This document shows, in pieces, positions 35,202-48,000 of a stretch of DNA of 64,000 nucleotides. Location of the stretch: positions 2,046,001 to 2,110,000 of the forward strand of contig JAMXDE010000010.1 in NCBI GenBank assembly GCA_026770025.1. The letters are read 5' to 3'. The position numbers and the translations under genes are program-made. Below the pieces are notes generated by a model, which did no database searches, was not told where the DNA came from, and was given only the letters and a program-made list of their open reading frames with translations. The stretch is from Craspedostauros australis (taxonomy: Eukaryota > Bacillariophyta > Bacillariophyceae > Mastogloiales > Achnanthaceae). The stretch's first letter is position 1. Each line of letters opens with the position of its first letter.

Positions 35202-36200
35202 GTCGCTGTCGTCACTTCCTCCTTCGTGACGTCGTGACACTGTGACGTCGTGACGTGTGGTCGTTCCCGTCGTTGTTCTCGTGTCAGTCGCTGTTGGTGG
35301 TGATGATGATGTTCTGAGTCGTACTCGTATGGATGTTTCAGCTCCATCTTCTGAGGAGGGCGTGGAGCACAGTTGCTCGCGTTGTGGCAGTGCGTATCCG
35401 AATGGTTCTGTGGTTCTGTGTTGGATGTGATGTGTTTGGGTGATTGGATCGGTTTGGTATCTTGTTGATGAGATGGGTGGGTGGTAGGTACAGACGAAGT
35501 ATTTGCATGATAAAAGTAGATATTCGTTACATGATGATGTGTCCGTTTTGTATATTTGATTGAATTAACGGACGTGATTGGTCGTTGCGGCAGATATATT
35601 ATTATAGGAGTATATGTGCATTCTCAAATGATCAGATGAATCGAATGAATATGTGGAAGGCAAGGTATATATACATTTGATATAAACGAACATGAATAAC
35701 GGTCATCGCAAGTGACAAAACGAATGAAGCGTCACAGAAACATTACATGGGCGGCAATGCGATGAATGAGCACGATGGATGAGCACGATGGAGTCAACGC
35801 CACGCTCTCTATGATCGTGATTGTGGCCATGTGTGTGATCATGTGTGTGATCATGCGTGTGGCTGTGGCTACGATGGAAAGACAAGGTGTGAGAGAAACA
35901 TACACACGGGTATCAGAGGATGGAGTGGGTTTGGAGCGCGTCGATACTTGCATTCGCATTGCTCATTGCACTCTATCATCGAATGAGTGATCTCCATCAG
36001 AACTGTCGCTTGTCTTGGCTGTTGTTGTTTCTACGGTTATGGTGTACGAGTAAGGGCGACGAATGGAAGTGTGTGAGGCTTGATTCCAACTCTTCGGTGA
36101 CTATTTGTTTGGGGTAGTGGGTCCAATGCGAGTTGATGCTGGCTTCTTTCCTCTTCTGTCTCTCTTTCTCTCGGATACGGCCGGGCTTGATAGGTCTTCA
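35202..36200. other. Intergenic region upstream of the LTO1 homologue
   Basis: One kilobase between the LTO1 start and the rhodanese 3' end, both minus strand. The first 60 bp carry a TGACGT cluster; octamer copies are at 35322-35329 and, inverted, at 36045-36052. The middle is AT-rich. No gene is seen. Confidence 0.5.
35227..35256. promoter_or_regulatory. Three TGACGT elements upstream of the LTO1 homologue
   Basis: TGACGT occurs at 35227-35232, 35243-35248 and 35251-35256, that is 26-56 bp upstream of the start codon. TGACGT(C) is the core bound by CRE/ATF-type bZIP proteins, and in diatoms similar TGACGT elements mediate CO2/cAMP responses. The role here is inference; the unit could also be a simple short repeat. 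Confidence 0.45.
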
Positions 36201-37178
36201 CTAGTTCTGACCGAGAATGGCTTTCACATCTGCCAAACTACCCGCATTGAGAACATTCGAATAACCCTGACCCTCGAGAGTCTCCTTTGCTTTCCCCGCT
36301 CGCATACCAGATGCGCAGTGGATGACGATTGTTGCTGCTCTCGCACGAATTCGATAGTGTTGCAATGGACGAGTGCCAATGGAATGAAGAGTATCGTTTC
36401 GGTTTCCATCATCGTCGTCAAAATGTTGTCGCATTACAGTTGTTATTGGTGGTGGTGACATTCGACGCGTCCATGTTGTTTGGCAGTACACAGTTTACAA
36501 GTGATTCGATAATAGGAGATATGGCGGTACAATGGAGACTCCAAGTGAGATGCGAGATGCAAGGGGAAGATTGCTACTCAGACGATGGTGACTTCATTCA
36601 TCTTCATCGAGACACGTTGGGCCAATAAACATACTCGTAGAGCGCACAACGGACAACCAATACTCACCATCCTTGTTCGGAAGGAGCTTCCCGGCTTCCG
36701 CCGTCAGCTCTGGGCATGCCGATGGCGTGCAGTTACTGTACACATACTCAGTCTCGGGGTTGACTTGCGTCACTGTTCCCTGTTCCTCAATTTCGCCCTT
36801 GGTTCGAACATCCAGAACAATGACGCCTGGTTCGTTCATGGCCTTGACGACGTCGCCGGGAGAGGCGAATCCAAATGTCTCCGCCCTTTTTTGGTAGTCG
36901 GGTGGGAGGGCAGCATCGCTGCTGGTGGTCTTGCTCACACTGTCATTTGTGTGAGAGCCAGAACTTGGATCGGCAGTGGCGAGGAGACCGAAGATTGACG
37001 CGGATGTGGTTGTTGGAGCTGACGATGCTGACGAGGATGGTTGCGAAAGCACGATGGATTGATCAGGCGTGACCGCTGAGTGATAACCGATGTATGGTTG
37101 AACGTGGAAGGCGTTGGACGAGGGCAATGACGCCATTGAAATCAGCAGTGCTGAAACGAAAATCATGGTGCTCATCAT
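36201..37178 (-). CDS. Plastid-directed single-domain rhodanese
   Basis: Two exons, 37178-36668 and 36334-36201, with a 333-bp phase-1 intron (GTGAGT donor, AGCAG acceptor), encode 214 residues. The start is the first Met of a tandem MM; the signal peptide (MIFVSALLISMASLPSSNAF) ends in an Ala-Phe site typical of complex-plastid import. A Ser/Thr-rich transit region precedes the domain. Rhodanese features: GVIVLDVRTKGEI with its conserved Asp-Val-Arg, then the active-site loop HCASGMRAGKAK, where Cys forms a persulfide and Arg stabilises it, and GYSNVLNAGSL. It could transfer sulfur or act as a redox or arsenate-handling protein in the plastid. The acceptor is a tandem AG site (GAG-CAG), so a one-residue splice variant is possible. 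Confidence 0.88.
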
Positions 37179-37900
37179 GAAGCAGAAGAAGAGAACGTTG
37201 ATTGGATCCAGTGCATGTATTATGAGGTTTGATGACCACGAGCCAAGGAAAATGGGAGTGGTGACGGCGATGCTGGTGATGAGAGAATGAATGATTTGTG
37301 TGAATGATTGCAACAGGTCTCGAATGGATACAATTTGGTACTGGCGCGGCGTCAGCATGGTGTAAGACAGATGCAAACAGAACCTCTGCAAAGCGAAGAA
37401 ACATGGAAAAACCGAACCTCCCGATGAGAGGCTCATACCCAGAACTCCATCGAACACGGGACTGAAAAAGGCCTACAGAATCATCCGATTCTCCTATTCG
37501 TGACCCATCACACATCCGTGACTGATGTACATTCAACAAGCCTCGAAAGAACGGGAAAATAGAGGGACGGATCTTCACGCAACGACCCTATTCCCTCTGG
37601 TTCATTGGAATCCCCGACGCGTATCTCAACATCTTCATCAGCGTCAGCATCATCGGTATAGCCGCGGACATCTTGGGTATCCTCCAGAAGAGTGTGCGAC
37701 AGTGCTCCGTCATAGCGGCCCGACTCCTTGTCAACAAGATCCGAATCAGACAAGCACCACCAACACGCACGCACACACACACGGACACAGGCACAGCTGG
37801 AAGAATCGCAGTGCTTTCCGATTGATTCTGCCGGTCTCCACCCACCGAGCTCCGCCACATCCCAAGTTCGAACGACAAAGTCGCGTGGAAAGATACTGAA
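37179..37900. other. Region upstream of the rhodanese gene
   Basis: About 720 bp. The rhodanese frame stays open to 37457 but contains no better start. Short CA-rich runs lie near 37770. This should be the rhodanese promoter and 5' UTR. Confidence 0.45.
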
Positions 37901-38281
37901 ATGATGAGACGTTACATCACAGTGCGAGTGATGGCCGCACTGGCGCTGTCATTCCCCGCCCATGATCTCGCATCGTGCTTTGTCATCGTCGCTGGCACGC
38001 ATTCACATCCTCGGTCTCATACAAAGCTGGAGGTACCAACGCCAACCTCAAGCGCAACCCCAGCATCACCATGCGCAACAAGCACACCAGTGATGACGAC
38101 TTTTTCCTCGCAAAGATCTCAACTTCTGTCGTGCCATTCAAAGGTCCAGTCGCGATCATATCAATCCCTTCTTTCGCTGAGGGCAACGGCTGATGATACG
38201 CCACTTGATGCTGATGCTGAAACCACCGAAAACGCAGCGACTTTGCCTTCCATCCATACGTGGTTGGAGCTACGAGGATAA
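37901..38281 (+). CDS. Possible small plastid-directed protein, doubtful
   Basis: An ATGATG-started ORF of 126 residues divergent from the rhodanese gene. The first 30 residues resemble a signal peptide (VRVMAALALSFPAHDLASCF), and a Ser/Thr-rich transit-like stretch ends at LSLRATADD, which would leave a mature chain of only about 30 residues with no recognisable motif. It might be the first exon of a longer gene or chance; an overlapping plus-strand frame (37975-38193) looks about as good. Confidence 0.3.
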   Translation: MMRRYITVRVMAALALSFPAHDLASCFVIVAGTHSHPRSHTKLEVPTPTSSATPASPCATSTPVMTTFSSQRSQLLSCHSKVQSRSYQSLLSLRATADDTPLDADAETTENAATLPSIHTWLELRG

Positions 38282-38456
38282 GACTAGATGTAGAGTGTTG
38301 TAAAATAAATGTCTACGTTCCGGAGCATTGAATAACGCTGCCCTGCAGAATTCATTCCCAGTTGCAGGTTGCTACTCACCACTCACCACTCAACACATGG
38401 ATTACCCAAGCATGAGTATCGCGGCCACATCGTCATCATACTCGTATCCACCATGC

Positions 38457-40949
38457 TCATGGCTGCTTCGATCCCTCACTTTGGCTCTCGCCCGATCTGA
38501 TCTTGGATGCATCGCCACTTTGGAACTGTTGATGATGATGCTGCCTCTGCTGAAGTTGTTGCAACACCAACACCTGTTCCAGAATGCCGGATGCCCCCAA
38601 GGCTGAGGGATTCAATTGTGCTTGTGGCTGTGCCTGTGGCAATCCTTGCGAGGAACGGAGCAAGGATAGCGCAGCACCCGGAAGCTGCAGATGAGGTAGT
38701 CCTGGCGTGGTTGATGCCGGTGGCTGCACTGCGGCTGGAGCTTGAGGCTGTGTGCCGTTCGCTGCACTTCTGAGCAACGCCACCAAGGCCGACGAATGCG
38801 ATGTCGCACGTGGTTCTGCCGCGCTGAGACTTCCGGTTATGGTTGCGTTCTCCCCCGCGTTCGTTGCTGCGGGTGCCTGCGACTGCGACTGCGCTTGTGC
38901 TGAATGCTGCTGCATTTGTTGTTTGAGCTGCTGAGCGAGGAGTTGAAGGTGCTGGGACTGCGACGATGGCTGTGGTTGCGTCTGCTGCTGCGCTGTGCCG
39001 CTTGCTGATGCTGACGCGCCTTTGCTCGCGCTTGTGTCTTCCGCCGCGGCATTTATCGTTGTTGTCGCTTGGTGCTGCTGCTGTTGCTGCTGTTCCAGAA
39101 GTGCCTGCAACGCCGTTGACGTATCAGATGGAATCAACGGATTCGCAGAGCTGGCAAGAAGGTCACCGACGGATTGCTGCTGTGCCAGCAACAGTGGATT
39201 CAACCCACCCAATTGCTGTGCCAGAAGCAAGGACTGTTGCTGCTGTTGTTGTTGCTGTTGTTGCTGTAGAACGGACGCAAGCAACGATCGCTGTGTCGCC
39301 ATCTCCGTCGGCTGTCCGAGTTGTGATAGTGCCAACAGCCTTTCCATAGAATTCTGCTGTGGTTGAAGATGGGCAAGCAAGGCACCGGGATTGCGTTGGA
39401 GCAAGCCAAGAGAGTTGCCGCCTGATAGCCGTTGCAGCAGCTGCTGTTGCGCAAGTTGCTGTTGGAGTTGGAGATGAAACGGAGACTGATTCTGTTGTCC
39501 CAACTGCTGCTGTTGTCCCAACTGCTGCTGTTGTTGCTGTTGTTGTTGCTGCTCCATGGCGACACCCCGAGCAAAGGCATCCAATGTCTGTTGTCGGGTC
39601 TGCTGTTGTGATTGATTGTCAGATGGGAATTGAGACTGGCTGGCCGAGGCTGCCTGGACACGATGGGGGGTACTCGCGCCAGTCTCCGCATGCGCTGATC
39701 GCGGTGGTGATAATGACGATGAAGACATTGCCACCGTCGCAGCGGCCGCACCAGTGGCGGCACTGGGCCTTGCCAACGGCGGTTCGTCCCTCACCTTCAG
39801 TTTCTCACGAGTGATTCTGATGCATAGATCGATCCTGTCCTTGACGAAGTACGGATGCGATATGGAGCTTTGCTGACGTTTGCCACCTCTGGTGGCGTTG
39901 AAGCCCCAAAGGTTGAGTTGCCGTTGGAATGACTTGTACCGCGATTGCTTGAAGTAGCGTGGCACTGCTCATGTCAGAGCAATTCAGTGCATGGCGCGCG
40001 AATGCGGTATTGGCATGGAATGACGGTTGTGAGAAGGTTGCGATTTGGCAACGTTGTTGATACAAGTGCAGGTGCAGTTGGATGGCATTTGATTTCGTTC
40101 CGTTTGATGCCATGTCATGCATGAGAAGTTGGATGCGATGCAAGGTGTGAGTTGGTTGTGAGTTGGTTATGAGTGATGTTTCAACACAGCGATTGCATGT
40201 TGCACCAGTCTTGGTCCCCAAGAAAGGGTCGCCACACGGCGTCACTGGCATGATGATCACGATCACGTTGGTCAACGTTGCATGTCCAGTCGTTTGCATC
40301 TCCAGTGGTCTCGAAACGAATGCCAAGCGCCAATAGTCGGCCACCAACCAGCTAACTTACGGATGATATTCATGAATCTGTCGCGGTCTCGAATGACGAA
40401 GGAACGGCCGTCAGGCGACCAGCCCACGATGTCATCGTCGCCCTCTGTTTCTGCGGCTTCCAGCATCTTGTGAAGCTTGAAGGGGAAATGCAGGAAGGAC
40501 GGCGATGATGTTGGCAACGCCGTGGGAGGCGATGGGCCTGATGGCAATGCTGCTGCTGCTGATGATGATGGCATTGCTGATGCCACTTGCTGCCGCTTGT
40601 CGCCGCGAGCTCGATTCGTTTCGTATTCATCATTGCCACGATCGTGGACTTGATCGACGCTGCCGCTGGCAGATGTTGTCGGGGCGCTTTTCGCTTGCTT
40701 GAGTTTCTGCTTCTGCTTCTTCATCTTGAGCCGTCTCTTGTCCTTCTTCATCTTGATCTTCATCTTCGGACTGCCGTCCATGCGGGATTTGTTTGTTGGC
40801 CTTGCATCGCTCCCATCGTCATTGCTGCCATGGTCGTCATTGCTGCTGGAGCAGCTGTCTTCTTCGCCGGCCTTTGCAGGTCCTTTCTTTTCATTCCTCG
40901 CAGCCATGGAACCGTGCAAGCTCTTGCGCTTTCTGCCGCCTTTGTCCAT
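38457..40949 (-). CDS. Heat-shock-factor-type transcription factor
   Basis: Two exons, 40949-40361 and 39964-38457, with a 396-bp phase-1 intron (GTAAGT donor, AGCAG acceptor), encode 698 residues. The intron splits the DNA-binding domain: FPFKLHKMLE to RDRDRFMNII (about 155-196) lies in exon 1, and PRYFKQSRYKSFQRQLNLWGF onward in exon 2; joined they give the classic HSF recognition helix (S-F-x-R-Q-L-N). The intact domain across the junction supports the splice. Upstream is a lysine-rich, Met/Lys stretch (KMKIKMKKDKRRLKMKKQK) that should serve for nuclear import. After the domain, about 450 residues are Gln-rich with many CAG/CAA runs; no clear hydrophobic heptad (HR-A/B) oligomerisation region is seen. 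Diatoms carry many HSFs of varied function, so the target genes cannot be assigned. Confidence 0.92.
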
Positions 40950-41217
40950 GACGGCGTGGCTGTGATGTGGTGATGGGTTGGCTTGTCAGATCCTGCGAGC
41001 TAAGTGGAGTAGAGTACTCGAAGTAAGTGGTTGTCGTCAGGGTGGGCAGGGTGGTCAGGCTTGTCAGAGTTTGGTGCTTTCGTTGAGATAGAAGCGTCTG
41101 CTTATTGAGATGGTTGTGGCTGTGGGTGTGGCTGAGGAAGCAGGCAGCTTGATGGATGGACGAGGGTCCGAATCACAGGTCAGAGTGGATTGCAACCACG
41201 GCGCGTCGAAGTATCAA

Positions 41218-41252
41218 CAGCAGCAGTCGCAGCAGCAGTAGGAGCAGCGGTG
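41218..41252. repeat. CAG-rich microsatellite
   Basis: An imperfect CAGCAG run about 270 bp upstream of the HSF start codon. Confidence 0.75.
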
Positions 41253-42671
41253 GGAGTATGGCACAACCTATGAAGATCCAGTGGTTGACCGACCCACGCT
41301 GACAGGCGAGATGGGAAGGCAACTTGGAGTTGTACCTACGCTCTGCGAACGGAGATGGCGAAGCCGGAGAGCGAAGATGATTGTGACGGTTGTGAGGGAG
41401 TGAAGCAGGTGGGTACTTCAGAGCGTAGGATGCAGAGCGTGCCGTGGAAGATAGGAGAGTGCAGGTATTCGTGTGTTTCGAGTACAGAGCATGTAGAATG
41501 TCAGCACTTGAATACTTGGACAGCGCTCCACGCTCGTCTTGCTCTACTCTACTCGTACTCTGTTCGTGCTCTACACTGCTTTACTCTGATCTGTTGGTTT
41601 CTCTGAGATTTGGGGACGGGTTCTTTGTTCCTCTGTGATTGCCGTTGACCCTTTGTGGTGTTTCGTCTTTGCTTTGCTCCTTGCTTTGTCTGTGTGTTTC
41701 GCCGTTGTGAATGCACGAGCTATTGCAGGTATGAGCAGATCGTATGGCACTCTGTTCGTATGTCTGTATGACATTGGTAACGGCGAAGGTGAGGGCGATG
41801 ACCGAAAGAGGAAGGAGGCACAAGGAAGCCAGAAATAGCCAGAAAAGCCAAAACCGAGACCAACTTGCCTCGCAGTACTGCGTTATTGTTGTTGTCGTTG
41901 TTGCTGTTCTGACTTTTCGTTGTTGGGAATCTCGTGGTTGTGCCTGCTCTACTCTCGTCCACTGTGCGAGCTATTCCTCCGTCTTGTTGTCTTCGCCACA
42001 AGTTGGCTGGATGGAGAGAATGGTGAATGTTCGTCAACGGTTCATGTATCGTGGGGTGACACGCGCTCTCCCATGAGCGCCAACAGAACGTTACTCAGCA
42101 TCGCTCTTGTCCACCCACGCGGTATCTGCATTGATACGAGAATGTGCCCTCACTCGCCATGCGTACCAAACACGATCTCAGGACAAATTGGCGGAGCCCA
42201 CAACACCAACACCAACAACGACAACGACATCATCGCCATCGACAACCAAACCTGCAAAGGGCGACGGTAGAAAGCGTGCACCACCACAGAACACCGAATG
42301 GTCCATTGCGGCGCGAAGAACAAAGCCCAGTCCCTCGTCAAAGGAACCGGAAAATGTCTCTGCGAAACCGATTACAAACGCCCCAAACCACCACGTCAAC
42401 CACCCAACAGAAACACAAGTAAACAATACCCATCGAACTCCGCCATCCCGCCAACTTCACCGAACAAACAACCAAATGATCAGACCAAACGACGACGAGA
42501 TGGTCGAGAGGTTCGGGACACTCGAATAGATCGTAATTGACCAGCCAATGGATGGACGCCTCTTGACCCAACCATCTCCCGACTGCCTGAACAAGTTACT
42601 ATCATATTTTACGTTTCGAACGGAGCATACTCGGTACCTGCGACAAGCGACAACGTCACTCACTCACTCAC

Positions 42672-42697
42672 GATGATGATGATGATGATGATGATGA
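42672..42697. repeat. (GAT)n microsatellite
   Basis: Eight to nine perfect GAT/ATG units preceded by CACT repeats. In one frame they read as a string of Met, an artefact rather than a gene start. Confidence 0.9.
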
Positions 42698-44715
42698 CCA
42701 GGAGGGAGACAGTGGCGTTGGTCACAGCGATGAGAGCAAATGGGGAGAAAAACAGCGAACTGCGAAAGACTGGAGAGTTCACCAGCGAGGCACTTTCTGA
42801 GGGGGCATTCCCCCATCATTTGAAAGTCGCGCGCGCATTTATGAACAAGGCGAAGAGGTCACAACTCTTTCACACCACGCACAATCAAGAACGCAACTGC
42901 AACTCGCCCATGCTATGTACTACGAAAGTCACCACCTCAGAGACGCCGTCTAATTGTTGTGTCACGATGGAATTTGGAAGGGTCCAAAAACTCAGGTGGG
43001 TGCGTTAACACGAGACGAGTCGTCCATTCGTTGTTCTGCTTCGCATAAAAGAGCTTCCAAGCGATTCAGACAGACGCTGGATACAATACGAATACCACAC
43101 GAATGATGTTGGTCGGCGAAATTCGGTGGGAGATGATGTCGAATTCGACAAGCGAGGGAGAATGCGCAGTTGTTCTTGTCACAGTCCTGCATCGTCTTGT
43201 AGTGTACTGTACCACTGCACGCGGTGTCACATGGTGCTCTGCCCCGCTTTACCAGTACTCTCTTCTATTTTTGTTGTTCGTTTGTTATTGTGGGGCTATG
43301 GTCAGAGGGTGGTACCTCTTCATGGCACATCCACACTGTACTCAACTACTCGTATTAGCAGTCGTACGTAATAGGTTGTACCAGACATGCTTGTACTCGA
43401 TTCCTATTGACGCAGCGCGATGCAAGATGAGATTGCCGAAGTGCTTCACTCCACGCTGCTCCGTCCTACTCCACCTCACTCAACCTTACTCCACTCAATC
43501 CGCAATGCAAACCAACAGAGGCCCTTCTTGTTGGTAATCTTCCATCGACCAGAGTCTCAGATGGTTGTTCTGCATGGACGGGAAGAGCTCGTGTGAATGA
43601 AATGCACGCGAGTACTCTGAGAAAGCGGGATCAAGTCTCGCGCAAAGCGCGGTTGGAGATTTGGTCCTTCGATGAGTCTCCAGCTTGACCTTGAGCTCGA
43701 GGTTAGGCATGGACTTGGATGCCGTGTTGTCTCTCCCGTTCTGCCGTTCATGGCAATGGCGACGGTGGCGGCGATGGTGGCCACATCGGCTCTGTCGCAA
43801 CAGCAACCAACTACGACTGCTCATGTTCGGACCGCCCAACCTCTGTCTTTTCGCGACATTCGACATTCGACATCGCGACCGCGTTGGTAGGTAATCGTGA
43901 GGAGTACTCGGAAGTATGGCCAGGATGGTTACCATACACCCACTCCCATTCATGCTTACTTTGCAAGCCGTGCACCAGGAGTATGTACCATCGATCGTAC
44001 GTAACAGTCTCGCACACGACAGAGCAACCCCCTTGCATCAATACCATACCAGCCGCTACTTCTATCGTCGAATGCGAACATGATGGAATGGATCCTACAA
44101 GCACCTTCGTCGCTCCATACCTCCAATCGCCACTACTCAGCGAATGCCACAGTCGCAATGGTATGCCCACTCGTATCCAAAGATCAAGATATCAAACTCT
44201 TGGCTCCTCAGGTCATGTCTGTGCCAATGGTTCACTTCCTCTCTGATGCCATGGGCTTGGCCTCTCCTTCACGACCGCTCAGGAGTGTACTACTCTGCTC
44301 ACGACCATACTACTTCGAAATGCTCATACTCCAGAGTCCTCTGCCTAGTCTACTCGCAAGTGCTTGACATTGCTTTCCACGTCTCTAAGTCTCCTCATGT
44401 GGCTTGCGTTTTGTGCTGTGTTTGGACTTGTTGTGAGTCAATGCAACTCCTCTGCTCTGCTCTGTTCTATTCTGTGTTTCTATCTTGCATCGTTCAGTCT
44501 ATGCATAGAGCTTCTGTAAACACACACGAAATACACTCCCAAAGCGCATCGTCTTCCTGGCGTGAGCATGGCAGACTACAACGTGCATACACGCGAATTC
44601 GTGACAAATACGACAATCACACATTTCCACAGATGTATTAGAACTAACTCAGAATCCACAGTAGATGATGTTGGTTTGTTGTAACTACGATGTTGGTCTT
44701 ATTTGAAGTCGACTT

Positions 44716-44781
44716 ATGTCTTCTGTTGTTGCTGTTGTTGCTGTTTCTGTTGTTGCTGTTCTTGCTGCTGTTGTTGCTGTC
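44716..44781. repeat. TTG/CTG microsatellite
   Basis: An imperfect TTGCTG run of about 65 bp, 300 bp upstream of the nucleoporin start codon. Confidence 0.85.
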
Positions 44782-45085
44782 AGCACACAACCGGTTGTTT
44801 TGTTGCTTGGTTCCTTGTTGAGCCTATCTTTTCGTTTGACTCGTTTGACTCTAATGCTGTTGCCATCCCGTCGTGACGTCACACCTTCGTCTGGTTTCGC
44901 TCCAATAAGATGGAGGTATTCAAAATCAAACCACAACATTGTCAACACACAACAACCACACGAACAAGGACTCCACACAAACCATTCAAGATCCATGGAC
45001 GAATCCTCACAGCCGCAAACACACCACCGCACGAGTAGGTCGTACTTGACTCCACTCTAATCTACTCTAATCGACACCATCTATC

Positions 45086-48000
45086 ATGCCGTTCTCCCCC
45101 GCGAATAAGCGCAGCATCAGCCAGGGCAGCAACATGTCCACCAACTCAAGCTCGCTGGCTGCGACATCTGCGTCCATCAACGACAAGAGGCAGCTCGTGA
45201 GACCATCTGCACACATTCCCTGGTCGGTGGATGTGGTGTCGGCCGTTCCACGGGCGTTGGGAACCAGCGCTTCGCTGCTTGTGGATGCCGCCGCTTCCGC
45301 CTCCTGCCCTGGGTGGGCCTGCGTGGCATCCCATGATGGATACGTCCATGTCTGGCAACCCAAGACCACGTCTCTGGTCCAAGAACGAGTGCAAGGACCC
45401 AGAGACTTTCGGAAGATCTATCTTCCCCACCTCAATCTCAATACTGGACCTGATCCGACCTCAGCATCAGAACCAGCGCCATCGCCAGCACGAGTACGTC
45501 CGTCAAATCAAGGACCCGATAGCCCGGCGGCTACCAACGCTACAGACCAACGCATCTTCCTGGGTCTGCGAGCATCGATTGGGGATCGCGGAGATGCAGT
45601 CAACCTCTTCGCTCTGCATGCCGCAACCGGGATCTTGACACTGAGGAAGATCACCAAGGCTGATCTGCACTCTCGGTTGCCTCTGCCTGGCAAGACGACC
45701 ACTGTGCGCATCGATCTGGAGGAAGGGGAGAGCGCGACGACGCTTTCCATCCCGCCGAATGGTGGGATCGCGGTGATCGGAACATCGTGGGGGAGACTGT
45801 ACTGGATCACGCATACTCTCGTCCCCGCCGGCTTGCACGTTCGTCTGATGCAGGATAGCTCTGCTTCATCCGGGATTCTGTCACGCATCGCATCTGGGTT
45901 GGTGTCCACTGTTTCGTATGGCACCGGTGTTGGCAGTGGCAGTGGCAAGACGCCGAGCATTGGTCATCCCATCCAACAGATCATCATCCAATCCACCCCA
46001 TCGTCGACCAAGGATGGAGTGTACACGATGTACTCGGTCACGTCACCGGGAGATGTCACCCGATGGACGATCACTCCAACCGTGGCAGATGCCCACCACG
46101 CGTCTTTCGCTGCGTGCCAGATCGGGAATCTCCTCGTCAATCACAACAACCGCCAATTGACTGCCCAACAACCATGGCTGTTTGCAGGAGGTCTCAGCAA
46201 CAATGGCAACGTCAGCATCAACGTCATTCGAGTCACTCTCAGCGATGCACCATCGTCATCATCGTCGTCGTCGAGTGGAATTGAGATGTCTGATGGTACC
46301 ATGATGGGTGGTAACAAAAAGCATGATTCCATCCATGCAATCGTCCGTGCCAACCGTGGCAACGAGTCCAAGCTCTTTTGGTTGGAAGGCACCGTAATCT
46401 CTGACACCACCGACAACAGTAACAGCAGTAACAGCAGCTCTGGCAATGCCAAGTCTCGGTCTCCACCGTCGTTCCGGTTAGTTCGGGCACAGTGGCTCTC
46501 GCGCTTTGCGGTTCCCTCTCACGTCCAGGTGCTGGCTCTGCTATCAGCTGCGAATGGCATCGTCTACGGATCATTCTGCTCGCTGGCATCCAACTCCATC
46601 AACCACAACACCAACATCATCATGGCAGTTTCGAGCAACAATAACATCAACAATATCAGCAACCGCGACAGCGACGGCGACGTCGTTCACAGTGCTGACG
46701 GTAATCATCAAGAGGGAGACATCATCCATGAGGTTGACTTGCCAACCACGCAAGTTCCCGCCCTGCTACCAGATGCATTCGCAAAGGACACCGTCACGCA
46801 TGGCTTCACCGCGATCACAACATCGGGATTGGGAATCCGCGTCCGTCTCATTCGTTCCAGGTCCTCCAAATTCGGTCCTCCAATCAAACGGCTCCGAAGC
46901 GGCGACAGCGCAACCCCAGCCAGCATGGCACTCATCCAAACCCTCATGTCTCATCTGCGATCGGTCTTTTGGCAGTCCTATCAGAACACGGACGAATCCA
47001 TCATCAACGGACGTCTGCTGCCACCCAGCCTCACGCAGGCCGATGCTGAGGACCTGGAGGTGGCCGTGATCGCCTTCGCCAAGGAGCTGCAGCACAAGGT
47101 GGACAAGTCATCGGCCCAGAACCCGCTGGAATGGCACGCCACGCTCATCCAGCTGCTGCAGAACGGCGGACTGTACCGATCTCTGTCAACAACCTGCCGA
47201 TACCAGCTTCTGTCAATCGGGCAGCAGCTGGCCGTCTTCGATGCCTTGAGCAATCACCGAGCGGAGGGGTCGTGGGAGCAGGACCAACTCTCCAAGCTGC
47301 AGTCATACGACATCGCAGATTGGCTGTTGAAGATCCTGACGCAGGAGGAGCAGACCAACTGGCCGCATGCTCCAACATGGGCCTCGTGGCTGCACCACTG
47401 TCTGCACATGGCTTCATTGTACAGGGATGAGCGCGCCGTCACATTCTACGACGTCCCTGACGACCAGCCATTCGAGTTTGGATCCAGCACCGCCGCGGGC
47501 GAGTTCCGACCATTCCTGAGTCATCCATCCTTCCAGTCGGTGCTGCTGCGGCAGATCAAGCACCTCCGACGCGAGGCGTCACTGGGCGTGGGGTTGGACA
47601 TGGATCAGGCGGAGACGGTGGTGGCAGCCACCCTTCGGTCGTTCGGAGAGTCTTGCGAAGACAGCGACAGAGACTCGAAGAAGCAGTATGCCAAGGTGAA
47701 GGTGCTGGGCATTGGGTTGTTGCGGATGATCAACGGAGGCGATGATGAGACGGCGTTCGATCTGTCCGTGCAGTATGGTCACTTCGAGGCCATCTGCCAG
47801 ATATCCGCCGATCACGAGAAGAAGCGAGATGCATCCTCGTACGCGCTGGATCGGTTGCTGGATGAAACGGAACAGGTCGATCTGCTGTCCGGATCCACCT
47901 TTGCCCAGTTCGTGCTGCAGTGGCACGTCGACAAGGGCATGTTCGGCCACGTGCTGAACTACGGAAGGCACTCGCCGAAGGACCTCAACGCCCTCCTCAG

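Larger units (their letters stand above)
40950..45085. other. 4.1-kb stretch without a supported gene
   Basis: Between the divergent HSF and nucleoporin starts. ORFs here reach 175 residues but start at non-ATG codons or overlap on both strands with no domain. The region contains several microsatellites, frequent TACTC/CTACTC motifs near 41540-41580 and 43450-43500, and octamer copies at 41550-41557 and 43347-43354. It may hold long promoters, non-coding RNA or an unrecognised multi-exon gene. Confidence 0.5.

Noticed and set aside
42107-42529. Plus-strand ORF of 140 residues, Thr/Pro/Asn-rich
   Set aside because: Low-complexity composition follows the local repeat content and other frames are equally open; no evidence of coding.
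42673-43008. ORF starting with eight Met
   Set aside because: The Met run is the GAT microsatellite read in one frame; the remainder has no recognisable feature.
43495-43953. Minus-strand ORF of 152 residues with a protein-like C-terminal half
   Set aside because: No conserved motif, opposite-strand ORFs of similar length, and no splice partner found.
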